Positions 6,958 to 14,343 are shown, counted from the first letter of the stretch. The stretch is 15,377 bases of DNA from JAAZZIT01 sp964480525 (GCA_964480525.1 CAYZOV010000035.1:1-15377), one strand, 5' to 3'. Numbers and translations are program-made. The notes: generated by a model from the letters alone, not told the origin.

Positions 6958-8373
6958 TTAAACTTTTTTCAACTCGTCCGCAAGTTTCAACGCCAATTTA
7001 TACACATCTCCGCAACCAAGTGTAATAACCAAGTCGCCCGTTTGGAGATTATTTTTCAAATATTCCACAATATCCGCAAAATTTTTGTCCTTTTGCTGTG
7101 CTGTTTGCAAATCCACAACGTCCTTGTCGTAGTCAAACCACACCGCACCGTCAATTTTTTTGCCCAAATCTTCGGTGTAAATTTTCAAATCGTTCTTTTC
7201 ACGGCTTCCCATAATGTCCGTCAGAACAACCCTGTCCGCAATTTGCAATGCGTCAACAAAATCGTCAAGCAAAATTTTAGTTCTTGAATAAGTAAACGGC
7301 TGGAAAACCGCCCAAACACGGTTAAATCCAAGATTCTTAGCCGCCGAAAGGGTTACTTCAAGCTCTTTCGGGTGGTGCGCATAGTCGTCAACAATAGTCA
7401 CGCCGTTTACTTCGTCGATTTTTTCAAATCGTCTTATTGCACCTCTGAAAACCTGCAATCCCATTTCGATTCCGTCCAGCGAAACCCCGCAGGTGTATGC
7501 CGTGGCAACCGTCGCCAGAGCGTTAAGCACATTGTGAACCCCCGGCACAAAAATACTCAAAGTACGTTCTTTTTTGCCGTCAATGTAAAGGTCAAATGTG
7601 GTTTTCATACCCTTTGTTTCCAAAATTTTGGCTGAAAAATTATTTTTCCTGTCAAACCCGAAGGTCACAATTTTTTTGTCAAGACCCTCAACCACGTCAA
7701 GGGTATTTTGGTCGTCGCCGTTTATAACGAGGCATTTTGTCGCCATTGACGCAAATTTTCTGAAAGATTTTTTAATGTTGTCAAGGGTTTTGAAGTATTC
7801 CAAATGGTCGGCGTCAACGTTTAAAATCACCGCAATATCAGGGTGAAGTCGCAAAAACGTGTCCACATATTCGCAAGCTTCGCAAATCATTGTGTCGCTT
7901 TTTCCCGCACGACCGCTTCCACCGATTGAGCGAAGTTTTCCGCCGATAACGCAGGAAATGTCAACCCCCTCTTCCATGAAAACCGTGGTAAGCATGGACG
8001 AAGCCGTAGTTTTTCCGTGTGTTCCACAAACGCACACGGCGTTGTCGTACCACCCTGTCACCAAACCCAAAAGGTCGCTTCTTTCAAGCACAACGGCGTC
8101 GGAATTTTTCGCCGCAACAAGCTCTGGGTTGTCGCTCATGATAGCCGCCGAATAAACAATCAGGTCCGTGCCCTTTATGTTTTCGGCTCTTTGACCCATA
8201 AAAACCTCAATTCCCATATCCCTGACAGCCTGCAAAGTGGCGGTTTCGTTGTTGTCCGAACCTGTTAAATAATAGCCCTTTGCGTGCAAAATTTGTGCCA
8301 GAGGGTACATTCCCGAACCGCCGATTCCGATAAAATGAATATGTTTTTTTCCTAAAAGAACGTTTTTATCCAA
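6958..8373 (-). CDS. murC: UDP-N-acetylmuramate--L-alanine ligase
   Basis: Adds L-alanine to UDP-MurNAc using ATP, the first peptide step of peptidoglycan precursor synthesis in the cytosol. The protein has 471 residues. The Rossmann-type N-domain has HFIGIGGSGM (13-22), the ATP loop GTHGKTT is at 117-123, the central-domain motifs are CEACEYVDTFL (164-174) and DADHLEYF (187-194), and the C-domain has DDYAHHP (329-335) and FQPFTYSRT (358-366). The start is TTG at 8373 (TTG GAT AAA AAC), with AAAGGAAAC about 11 bases upstream and no competing ATG before the conserved glycine loop. lexA follows after 15 bases. spoVG is divergent; the murC-spoVG association is known from other Clostridia, where spoVG also neighbours cell-wall precursor genes. 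Confidence 0.98.
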   Translation of the reverse strand: MDKNVLLGKKHIHFIGIGGSGMYPLAQILHAKGYYLTGSDNNETATLQAVRDMGIEVFMGQRAENIKGTDLIVYSAAIMSDNPELVAAKNSDAVVLERSDLLGLVTGWYDNAVCVCGTHGKTTASSMLTTVFMEEGVDISCVIGGKLRSIGGSGRAGKSDTMICEACEYVDTFLRLHPDIAVILNVDADHLEYFKTLDNIKKSFRKFASMATKCLVINGDDQNTLDVVEGLDKKIVTFGFDRKNNFSAKILETKGMKTTFDLYIDGKKERTLSIFVPGVHNVLNALATVATAYTCGVSLDGIEMGLQVFRGAIRRFEKIDEVNGVTIVDDYAHHPKELEVTLSAAKNLGFNRVWAVFQPFTYSRTKILLDDFVDALQIADRVVLTDIMGSREKNDLKIYTEDLGKKIDGAVWFDYDKDVVDLQTAQQKDKNFADIVEYLKNNLQTGDLVITLGCGDVYKLALKLADELKKV

Positions 8374-8479
8374 AATAAATCACGTTTCCTTTCTGATGTT
8401 TTGTTTGAAATTTTTGAATAATTTTTCAAAACTCTGCCAATGCTAACTTTGAAAAACCACAAAAGGAGTATTGGTAAAA

Positions 8480-8764
8480 ATGACAATTACAGACATCAAA
8501 GTCAGAAAAATTATTTCCACAGGCAAACTTAAAGCCGTCGTATCCATAACTTTTGACAACTTTTTTGCCGTCCACGACATAAAAGTCGTACAGGGCGAAA
8601 ACAGGCTTTTCGTCGCAATGCCCTCACGGCGTGACGAAAGCGGAGTTTTTCGTGACATAGTTCACCCGATTTCCACCCAAGCGAGGGAAGTTATCGAAAA
8701 CACCGTTTTGGGAGCGTACAACGAAGAAAAAGCACGTCAATCCCAAAATCCCCCGTTGACATAA
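8480..8764 (+). CDS. spoVG: SpoVG, RNA/DNA-binding regulatory protein
   Basis: A small (94-residue) nucleic-acid-binding regulator, first known from spore cortex formation and septation, later shown in several Gram-positives to act as a post-transcriptional and DNA-binding regulator. TITDIKVRKI, VSITFDNFFAVHDIKV and FVAMPSRRDESGVFRDIVHPI match the family almost from end to end. The ATG at 8480 is preferred over an in-frame TTG at 8471: AGGAG (8464-8468) is 11 bases from the ATG but only 2 from the TTG, and family members start with the ATG-type N-terminus. The 97-base gap to murC holds the divergent promoters, but I cannot assign -35/-10 boxes with confidence. It does not show that the organism sporulates, since non-sporulating bacteria also carry spoVG. 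Confidence 0.96.
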   Translation: MTITDIKVRKIISTGKLKAVVSITFDNFFAVHDIKVVQGENRLFVAMPSRRDESGVFRDIVHPISTQAREVIENTVLGAYNEEKARQSQNPPLT

Positions 8765-8793
8765 TTTTATGCCGAAAATTCACAAAAATTTCA

Positions 8794-9195
8794 TTAAGGG
8801 ATAAAATTCTTTGCCTTATTCACAATTGACTTATCATTTTCATACGCAAGCACCGAGCCTGCACGACCGATTTCCACCCATTTTATGTCCGCAATTTCGT
8901 CCTCTTGCGGTGTATAATCGGTATTTTTCGCCTTTGCGATAAAATACACCACCTCTTTGTGGGTGTCACGTCTAGGGGAATATGTGACAATTTCACGGAA
9001 ACTCTGGTCGATAATAACGTCTATTCCGGTTTCTTCTTTAATTTCACGCACGGCTGTTTCGACTTCCGTTTCGTTGCCCTCAACGTGACCTTTCGGGAAC
9101 GACCAATGACCGCTGTTGATGTGTTTAATCAACAAAATTTCGGTGTTTCCGTGGTATTTTCGGTACACGAGAGCGCCACAGGATTTTTCATTCAT
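8794..9195 (-). CDS. Nudix hydrolase, probable bis(5'-nucleosyl)-tetraphosphatase type
   Basis: A cytosolic pyrophosphohydrolase of 133 residues. A complete Nudix box GX5EX7REUXEEXGU runs from Gly36 to Ile58, with Arg50, Glu51, Glu54 and Glu55 as the metal-binding core. The start MNEKSCGALVYRK and the segment HWSFPKGHVEGNE resemble the Ap4A hydrolase (NUDT2-like) subgroup, which clears diadenosine tetraphosphate, but substrate range cannot be read from sequence. The ATG at 9195 has AAAGGTAAA close upstream. It is transcribed alone from the promoter at 9266-9294. The end is convergent with spoVG and only 29 bases away, without a clear terminator. Confidence 0.93.
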   Translation of the reverse strand: MNEKSCGALVYRKYHGNTEILLIKHINSGHWSFPKGHVEGNETEVETAVREIKEETGIDVIIDQSFREIVTYSPRRDTHKEVVYFIAKAKNTDYTPQEDEIADIKWVEIGRAGSVLAYENDKSIVNKAKNFIP

Positions 9196-9265
9196 AACAA
9201 TTTACCTTTCTTAAATGTTTTTGAGCTTTTCAAAACAAAAAGGTTTTTTAACTCATATCAAATAT

Positions 9266-9294
9266 ATTATAGCACACTTTTTCGCATTTGTCTT
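9266..9294 (-). promoter_or_regulatory. Promoter of the Nudix hydrolase gene
   Basis: On the minus strand, AAGACA (9294-9289), a 17-base spacer and a perfect TATAAT (9271-9266) preceded by TGC, giving an extended -10. The -35 is weak but the extended -10 compensates. The remaining sequence between 9295 and 9411 is A/T-rich and shows nothing else. Confidence 0.7.
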
Positions 9295-9411
9295 TAGTTT
9301 TCGCAAAAAAACCGAACAAAAATTTCAAAAAATTTTTGCACCAAGCCCCTGCCTGTCACAATTTGTTAAAATTTTGCCGAAAAATCCGTTTATTCGCCCT
9401 CTAAGTTTTCC

Positions 9412-9451
9412 AAAAAAAACTGACACCGCTTTATTTAAAAAACGATGTCAG
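9412..9451 (-). terminator. Intrinsic terminator of serC-serA
   Basis: On the minus strand, CTGACATCG (9451-9443) pairs with CGGTGTCAG (9428-9420) with one T:G wobble. An A/T-rich loop can extend the stem, and eight T residues follow (9419-9412). It lies 28 bases after the serA stop. Confidence 0.88.
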
Positions 9452-9478
9452 CAAATTTTTGTCAAATATTTTTGTTAA

Positions 9479-10624
9479 TTAGATAACTCTAACGTTTACA
9501 ACGCCGTCAATAGCCTTGATTGCGTCAACGTCAACTTCGCCGTTTACGTCAAGCATTGTATAAGCCCAGTCTTTTTTGGACTTGTTTACAAGGTTTTCAA
9601 CGTTACCCGAAACGGCGCCCGTAATCTGTGTGAGAACAGCAGGAACATTTTTGTGAAGTACGCAAACGAGAGCGTTTCCTGTTTTTGCAAGCTCTGCATT
9701 AGGGAAGTTTACGCTGTTTTTAATTGTACCACGTTCGATATATTCGATAAGTTCGTCCGCAGCCATAACTGCGCAGTTGTCCTCGGATTCAGCACTTGAA
9801 GCGCCCAAGTGTGGGATAGCGACAATGTTTTCAACTCCCAAAACTTCGTCGCAAGGGAAGTCAACAACATATCTTGCGACTTTGCCTGAATTTACAGCCT
9901 TAACGATAGCTTCGCTGTTTACAAGTTCACCTCTTGCAAAGTTAAGAAGTCTAACTCCGTCCTTGCACTGTGCGATAGTTTCTTCGTTAATTGTGTCCTT
10001 AGTGTCCTTGTTGTATGGGAGATGAAGCGAGATATAGTCCGAATTTGCGTAAATATCGGCAATGTTGTTTGTAACCTTAACCTGCGGTTTAAGGCTAAGA
10101 GCTGCGTTTACAGACAAGAACGGGTCGTAACCGATAACGTTCATGCCCAAAGAAATTGCGATATTAGCAAGTTTTCCACCGATTGCTCCAAGACCGATAA
10201 GGCCGAGAGTTTTGCCCATAATTTCGCAACCTGCGAAGTTGCTTTTGCCTTTTTCAACCATTTTGCCCACTTCTTCGCCGTTGCCTTTGAGGGTTTGAGC
10301 CCAGTTGCAAGCTTCGGTAATTTTTCTCGAAGCAAGCAAAAGTCCGCAAATTGCAAGTTCCTTAACAGCGTTTGCATTAGCGCCCGGTGTGTTGAAAACA
10401 ACAATACCTTTTTCTGCGCAAGCGTCAACAGGAATATTATTTACGCCTGCACCTGCTCTTGCGATAGCCAAAAGGTTTGGAGCAAATTCCATATCGTGCA
10501 TTTTAGCCGAACGAACCATAATTGCGTCAGGTGTTGCGCAGTCGTCGCAAATTGTGTACTTTGCAGTATCGAACTTGTCAGTACCGATACTTGCAATTTT
10601 ATTAAGAGTAAGAATATTATACAT
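9479..10624 (-). CDS. serA: D-3-phosphoglycerate dehydrogenase
   Basis: Oxidises 3-phosphoglycerate to 3-phosphohydroxypyruvate with NAD+, the first step of serine synthesis. The 381-residue protein is the short form: substrate domain, NAD-binding domain with GLIGLGAIG (141-149), catalytic Arg231 (ARGE), Glu260 (in DFPCDE) and His272 (PHLGAS), then a C-terminal ACT domain (about 315-381) that may sense serine. A longer in-frame reading to 10687 would overlap serC. The ATG at 10624 is chosen because AGAGGTAAT lies just upstream and MYNILTLNKI fits the family start. It follows serC by 43 bases in the same operon and ends before the terminator at 9412-9451. Confidence 0.96.
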   Translation of the reverse strand: MYNILTLNKIASIGTDKFDTAKYTICDDCATPDAIMVRSAKMHDMEFAPNLLAIARAGAGVNNIPVDACAEKGIVVFNTPGANANAVKELAICGLLLASRKITEACNWAQTLKGNGEEVGKMVEKGKSNFAGCEIMGKTLGLIGLGAIGGKLANIAISLGMNVIGYDPFLSVNAALSLKPQVKVTNNIADIYANSDYISLHLPYNKDTKDTINEETIAQCKDGVRLLNFARGELVNSEAIVKAVNSGKVARYVVDFPCDEVLGVENIVAIPHLGASSAESEDNCAVMAADELIEYIERGTIKNSVNFPNAELAKTGNALVCVLHKNVPAVLTQITGAVSGNVENLVNKSKKDWAYTMLDVNGEVDVDAIKAIDGVVNVRVI

Positions 10625-10667
10625 ACAAATTACCTCTTTCAAATATTTATGAAATTCCAAACGAAAA

Positions 10668-11750
10668 TTAAGCGTTTTCAGCCTCAAATTTCTTCATAAA
10701 TTCAACAAGCTTTTCAACGCCCTCAATTGGCATAGCGTTGTAGATAGACGCTCTCATACCGCCAACGGTTCTGTGACCTTTGAGGTTTTCAAAACCTGCT
10801 GCCTTAGCTTCCGCAACAAACTTCTTGTCAAGTTCTTCGTCGCCTGTAACAAACGGAACGTTCATCAAAGACCTGTCTTTCGGTTCAACAGTACCCTTAA
10901 AGAGCTTGCTTTCGTCAAGGAAATCGTAAAGAATCTTAGCCTTCTTTTCGTTGTGAGCCTTCATAGCCTCAAGTCCGCCCATTTTCTTGAGCCACTTGAA
11001 CACTTTACCGCAAATGTAAATACCATAGCAAGGCGGTGTGTTATAAAGAGAATCGTTGTCAGCCTGTGTTTTCCACTTGAGCATAGTAGGTGTGCCAGCC
11101 AAAACGTCATCTCTGATAAGGTCCTCACGGATAATAGCGATAACTACGCCTGCAGGGCCAACGTTTTTCTGAACACCGCCGTAAATTACGCCGTACTTTG
11201 TTACGTCAACAGGTTCTGACAAGAAGCATGACGAAACGTCGGCAACCAAATCTTTGCCCTTTGTATTAGGAAGCTCCCAGAATTTTGTTCCGTAAATTGT
11301 GTTGTTTTCGCAAATGTAAACATAATCTGCGTCCTCCGGAATGTCAAGGTCTGAGCAATCCGGAATGTATGAAAATGTCTTGTCAGCCGACGAAGCAACA
11401 GCAACAGCGTCGCCGTAAATCTTAGCTTCCTGATAAGCTTTCTTTGCCCACTGACCTGTGATAATGTAAGCAGCCTTTTTGTTTTTCATAAGGTTCATAG
11501 GAACTGCTGCGAACTGCTGTGAAGCTCCGCCCTGTAGGAAAAGTACCTTATAGTTGTCAGGGATATTCATAAGCTCACGCAAATCAGCTTCAGCCTCTTT
11601 GATAATTGTGTCATAAGCCTTTGAACGGTGTGACATCTCCATAACAGACATACCTGTTCCCTTGTAATCAAGCATTTCGTCTGCGGCTTCCTGCAAAACT
11701 TCTTCAGGAAGAACAGCAGGACCTGCACTAAAGTTATAAACTCTGCCCAT
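10668..11750 (-). CDS. serC: Phosphoserine aminotransferase
   Basis: PLP enzyme of 360 residues that converts 3-phosphohydroxypyruvate and glutamate to phosphoserine; it also acts in the vitamin B6 pathway in some bacteria. The start YNFSAGPAVLPEEVL (5-19), MSVMEMSHRS (34-43), LQGGASQQF (72-80) and PLP lysine Lys195 in GGVQKNVGPAG are all diagnostic. The end HRTVGGMRASIYNA is also family-typical. The ATG at 11750 has TTGGAGGTTT upstream. It is the first gene of serC-serA, behind a strong promoter at 11823-11851 with a palindrome in the leader. No serB-type phosphatase gene is in this operon. Confidence 0.98.
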   Translation of the reverse strand: MGRVYNFSAGPAVLPEEVLQEAADEMLDYKGTGMSVMEMSHRSKAYDTIIKEAEADLRELMNIPDNYKVLFLQGGASQQFAAVPMNLMKNKKAAYIITGQWAKKAYQEAKIYGDAVAVASSADKTFSYIPDCSDLDIPEDADYVYICENNTIYGTKFWELPNTKGKDLVADVSSCFLSEPVDVTKYGVIYGGVQKNVGPAGVVIAIIREDLIRDDVLAGTPTMLKWKTQADNDSLYNTPPCYGIYICGKVFKWLKKMGGLEAMKAHNEKKAKILYDFLDESKLFKGTVEPKDRSLMNVPFVTGDEELDKKFVAEAKAAGFENLKGHRTVGGMRASIYNAMPIEGVEKLVEFMKKFEAENA

Positions 11751-11791
11751 AATAAAAAACCTCCAAAAAATAATTTCCTAATTCTACTTTA

Positions 11792-11806
11792 ATCTATTAA
11801 ATAGAT
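11792..11806. promoter_or_regulatory. 15-bp perfect palindrome in the serC leader
   Basis: ATCTATT, a central A, and AATAGAT form a perfect inverted repeat about 10-24 bases downstream of the expected transcription start. It is too A/T-rich for a stable terminator, so a dimeric repressor operator for serine-pathway control is a reasonable guess. Confidence 0.45.
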
Positions 11807-11822
11807 AAAACTTCATAGAATA

Positions 11823-11851
11823 ATTATATAACCTTTTTTAAAATAAGTCAA
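11823..11851 (-). promoter_or_regulatory. serC-serA promoter
   Basis: On the minus strand, TTGACT (11851-11846), a 17-base spacer and a perfect TATAAT (11828-11823). Transcription would start near 11816, giving a leader of about 65 bases. Confidence 0.88.
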
Positions 11852-11854
11852 TAG

Positions 11855-11892
11855 AAATTTCGGCGAAATTTGACGAAATCCGAAACTTTCGG
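11855..11892 (-). terminator. Two small hairpins after the lipoprotein gene
   Basis: CCGAAA/TTTCGG (11892-11880) and AAATTTCG/CGAAATTT around one central base (11871-11855) lie directly after the lipoprotein stop at 11902. Both are perfect but lack a good T-run, so termination is uncertain. The second hairpin abuts the serC -35 box and could also be a regulatory site. Confidence 0.35.
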
Positions 11893-11901
11893 GCAAATTT
11901 T

Positions 11902-12453
11902 TTAAGAAAACGCCTTTTTAAACCCTTGCGAAACTTCGTCGGGGTTGTCGCACACAATCAATGCCACGATATTTTCCTTTGAAACAATCTTTGCCTTGCG
12001 AAGTTTCGGCACTTCTTCGGGAGCATAGGATTCAAATTGGTTAAGTCTTGAAGATATATAATTTTTCATAACCGTTTTCAAATCTTCGGCGTCGTCTTTG
12101 CTTTTCAAAACCACCACCGTAATTTCGTCGGCGGTTGCTTCGTTTGAAAATTTAATAGAAAACTCTTTCACTTTGTCCGCCGAAAAGTCGTCGTAAAGCG
12201 CCGAAAAAGAATCCGCCCAGCCGTCGGTTTCCACGCCCTTTTCGTCGTGGCTTGAAATTTGGGTACATTCGGGAAAATCTACGGTTTTTTCCTCCATTGA
12301 CTTGATTATATCGTTTGCGGACAAGTTAAAAATCCCGTCGCTCTGGGTTTGTGAAGATGATTGAGAAGTTTCGCCGTCGTCGTTTTTTTCACCGCAACCG
12401 CAAGTTAAACCGAAAACACAAACCGCCGTTAAAACGCAAAATAATCTTTTCAT
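11902..12453 (-). CDS. Putative lipoprotein, DUF4358-like
   Basis: A 183-residue protein with a short basic start (MKR), hydrophobic core and Cys-rich signal end (LTCGCG; likely lipidated Cys20, or Cys18), then a Ser/Gln/Asp-rich linker to about residue 43. The globular part has a pattern familiar from DUF4358 lipoproteins of Clostridia: FSADKVKEFSIKF, then TVVVLKSKDDAEDLKTVMKNYISSRL, and a final strand KIVSKENIVALIVCDN. Its molecular function is unknown and it would face outward on the cell membrane. The ATG at 12453 starts 3 bases after the stop of the transglutaminase-like gene, and its RBS (GGGAGGAAAT) lies inside the end of that gene, so the two are translationally coupled and probably work together. 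Confidence 0.85.
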   Translation of the reverse strand: MKRLFCVLTAVCVFGLTCGCGEKNDDGETSQSSSQTQSDGIFNLSANDIIKSMEEKTVDFPECTQISSHDEKGVETDGWADSFSALYDDFSADKVKEFSIKFSNEATADEITVVVLKSKDDAEDLKTVMKNYISSRLNQFESYAPEEVPKLRKAKIVSKENIVALIVCDNPDEVSQGFKKAFS

Positions 12454-12456
12454 GCC

Positions 12457-13698
12457 TTAATTTCCTCCCGAAAGTTCAATGTTTTGGTATTCGTATTCCG
12501 TATAATAATCCGAAAAATCATAGCTTCCGAAAAATTTGTCAAGTTTTTTATCCATTTCGTCGGTGTCAATGGTAATGTCGTCCATATCAATCCAGTCGCC
12601 GCCGCTGAAATCGTCCTCCCAAATTTCAATAGTCATTGTGCAAATTACACGGTCGTCATTTTCCTTGACGTCAAAGTTTGCATATGTGTTTTCCAATATG
12701 TTAAGTCTGTTTGCGATTCCGTCCGCAACGTAATACATATCGCCGTATTCTGCGTTTTTAACCGTAAAGAAAATTTCTCCGCCTGTTTCTTCAAGTTTAA
12801 CAATTTCTTCAATCGCCTTGTCAAAATCGTCAAATTCAACGGTGTTCATGGTTGCGTAATCGTATTTTGTGCCGTTTGCCACGGGATAACGTTCGACGTC
12901 CCAGTCGTTAAATTCAAGAAATGTTTCCTGATTAACGTTAAAACAAGAATGTAAAGCAATTCCGTCAGACGAAGAATCCGAATAAACGTCAACTATGTAA
13001 TATTCTCCGTCGTCAAGCTTGATAATGTTCCATGTGTGGGAATAATCCGAATTGTGAACTACGTCACATTTAAGCCCCGCCATAGTTGTCAAAAGCCTGA
13101 AAGTTGTGGCGTAACCTACGCATACGGCGTTGTGATATTTTAAAGTTCCGTACGGCGTGTCGGCGAAAATGTCGCTGTTTACAATCGCCGAAAGGGAAGA
13201 ACTGTCAAAAGTTATCGCCGTGCAAAGCCAGTCGTGAATCGCAAGTTCCTTTTCGTAATCGGTCATGCCGTCGGTGATTATTTCGTCCAAAACGCCCTTT
13301 GCAAGCTGTAGTGTTTCACGGTCGGCGTCGGATTTAAGCAGGCTTTCGTCGTTTTGCAAATAACTCTGGGCAATATAGTCAAAATCCCGAATTGTGTAAT
13401 CGTCCGCAATTTTGATAAGTTCGCCGTTTTCGTGGTAATAATCCCCCTCGTCATATGTTATGTCGCCCCTGTCGGAATCGTACCAGTCGTCGTCGTAATC
13501 GTCCTCGTCAAAACCGCCGTTTTTGTCCGTGTTACCGCCGTTTTTGTCGTTTTTTTCCGCAGAAAGTTTTGAAAAATCCGCTTTTACGGTTGCAAGGTCG
13601 CTTTTGAGGGAAAAATTCATAACAAGGCTGAACGCAAGACCGCCGACGATTATAAGCGCAACGATTCCCGCAAGAATCTGTTTGATTTTAGTTTTCAT
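12457..13698 (-). CDS. Membrane-anchored transglutaminase-like protein
   Basis: A 413-residue extracytoplasmic protein. Residues about 8-28 form an N-terminal membrane anchor, 31-50 may be a short coiled coil, and 50-90 is a very acidic, Gly/Asn/Asp-rich linker. The transglutaminase/protease-like domain covers about 125-260: Cys193 in NAVCVGYA, His221 in YSHTWNII and Asp237 in YYIVDVYSD form the expected catalytic triad. The C-terminal 150 residues are acidic with no family I recognise. Members of this superfamily in Clostridia are thought to modify or cut cell-surface proteins or peptidoglycan peptides, but the substrate is unknown. The ATG at 13698 follows GAAAGGACGG. It has its own consensus promoter with an operator-like palindrome and is coupled to the lipoprotein gene. 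Confidence 0.93.
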   Translation of the reverse strand: MKTKIKQILAGIVALIIVGGLAFSLVMNFSLKSDLATVKADFSKLSAEKNDKNGGNTDKNGGFDEDDYDDDWYDSDRGDITYDEGDYYHENGELIKIADDYTIRDFDYIAQSYLQNDESLLKSDADRETLQLAKGVLDEIITDGMTDYEKELAIHDWLCTAITFDSSSLSAIVNSDIFADTPYGTLKYHNAVCVGYATTFRLLTTMAGLKCDVVHNSDYSHTWNIIKLDDGEYYIVDVYSDSSSDGIALHSCFNVNQETFLEFNDWDVERYPVANGTKYDYATMNTVEFDDFDKAIEEIVKLEETGGEIFFTVKNAEYGDMYYVADGIANRLNILENTYANFDVKENDDRVICTMTIEIWEDDFSGGDWIDMDDITIDTDEMDKKLDKFFGSYDFSDYYTEYEYQNIELSGGN

Positions 13699-13717
13699 AA
13701 AAATTCCGTCCTTTCGA

Positions 13718-13740
13718 CTGTACTACAAAGTGTAATACAG
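13718..13740. promoter_or_regulatory. BlaI/CopY-like operator palindrome
   Basis: CTGTACTACA (13718-13727), AAG and TGTAATACAG (13731-13740) form an inverted repeat with one mismatch over 10-bp arms. The core TACA-N3-TGTA resembles BlaI/MecI/CopY operators (TACA-N2-TGTA; bla: TACTACATATGTAGTA) except for one extra central base. It sits in the leader about 15 bases after the -10 box, where a bound repressor would block transcription. Confidence 0.45.
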
Positions 13741-13755
13741 ATTATGCACAATTTG

Positions 13756-13784
13756 AGTATACTCCATAACATAATGTATGTCAA
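13756..13784 (-). promoter_or_regulatory. Promoter of the transglutaminase-lipoprotein operon
   Basis: On the minus strand, a perfect TTGACA (13784-13779), a 17-base spacer and TATACT (13761-13756). This is among the strongest promoters in the window. The stretch from 13785 to about 13920, between it and repeat copy B, shows nothing I can assign. Confidence 0.9.
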
Positions 13785-14181
13785 GTGTTTTGCGAAAATT
13801 TTATTTAATAGTCGGGGGATTGAAACCTTGTCGAAGTTTTTTTAAAACCGAACTCGGAAATAACGAAATACTTTACCCGTAAAACCCAACTTTGAAGTGA
13901 ACTGAAATTTCTGCCAAACGCTCTGCCACGGTTTGTGACCGCCGTAGTTTGGAGGTTGTAGCTGTAACTCTGTCGTTTAACCCCACAAACTTTGAACGTT
14001 CGTCAAAACATGAAAGTTTTCGTCCACCTTTTTGAAAACGTTCCGTTTTCATCGATTCAGCTCGCAATACTTTTGTTATGTGTCCTACTTTGTTTTGCTC
14101 GCTGGCAAAGTTTGTCAAAAGATTTAAACTTCTCGTTTTTCGCTAACTTTGAAATTTCGTCAGGATATAGAAGTTTTTGGT

Positions 14182-14343
14182 CAAGCTTTTTTCAAAAAGC
14201 TTGTAGGTTTCCAAAGGGCGAAGCCCTTTGGTCGCCGTCCGCAGACGGCGAAATGCCCCAATACCCTAAAGCGTTTTTCGGGGAAGTCAAAACTAGAGCC
14301 ATCTAGTTTTGACGTGGGGGACTTTTCAAGTAAAAAGTCCCCC
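14182..14343 (+). other. Run of five consecutive perfect hairpins
   Basis: In order: CAAGCTTTT/AAAAGCTTG (14182-14203); CCAAAGGGC, loop GAA, GCCCTTTGG (14211-14231); TCGCCGTC, loop CGCA, GACGGCGA (14232-14251); 12-bp GTCAAAACTAGA/TCTAGTTTTGAC (14286-14313); 11-bp GGGGGACTTTT/AAAAGTCCCCC (14316-14343). The second contains GCGAAGC, known as an exceptionally stable DNA mini-hairpin. Stems are perfect with short loops and neighbouring hairpins are nearly contiguous. Confidence 0.85.

Noticed and set aside
8374..8479. Sigma-H promoter before spoVG, as in Bacillus
   Set aside because: No AGGAWWW-like -35 element at the right distance from a GAAT -10 was found on the plus strand; the A/T-rich gap gives only weak sigma-A candidates.
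13809..13826. GGGGGATTGAAAC near 13814-13826 looks like the end of a CRISPR repeat
   Set aside because: It occurs once only. There is no regularly spaced second copy and no cas gene in the window.
1..14203. Composite transposon or genomic island bounded by the inverted copies A and B
   Set aside because: The enclosed genes are core housekeeping functions with uniform style, and there is no transposase, integrase or cargo gene.
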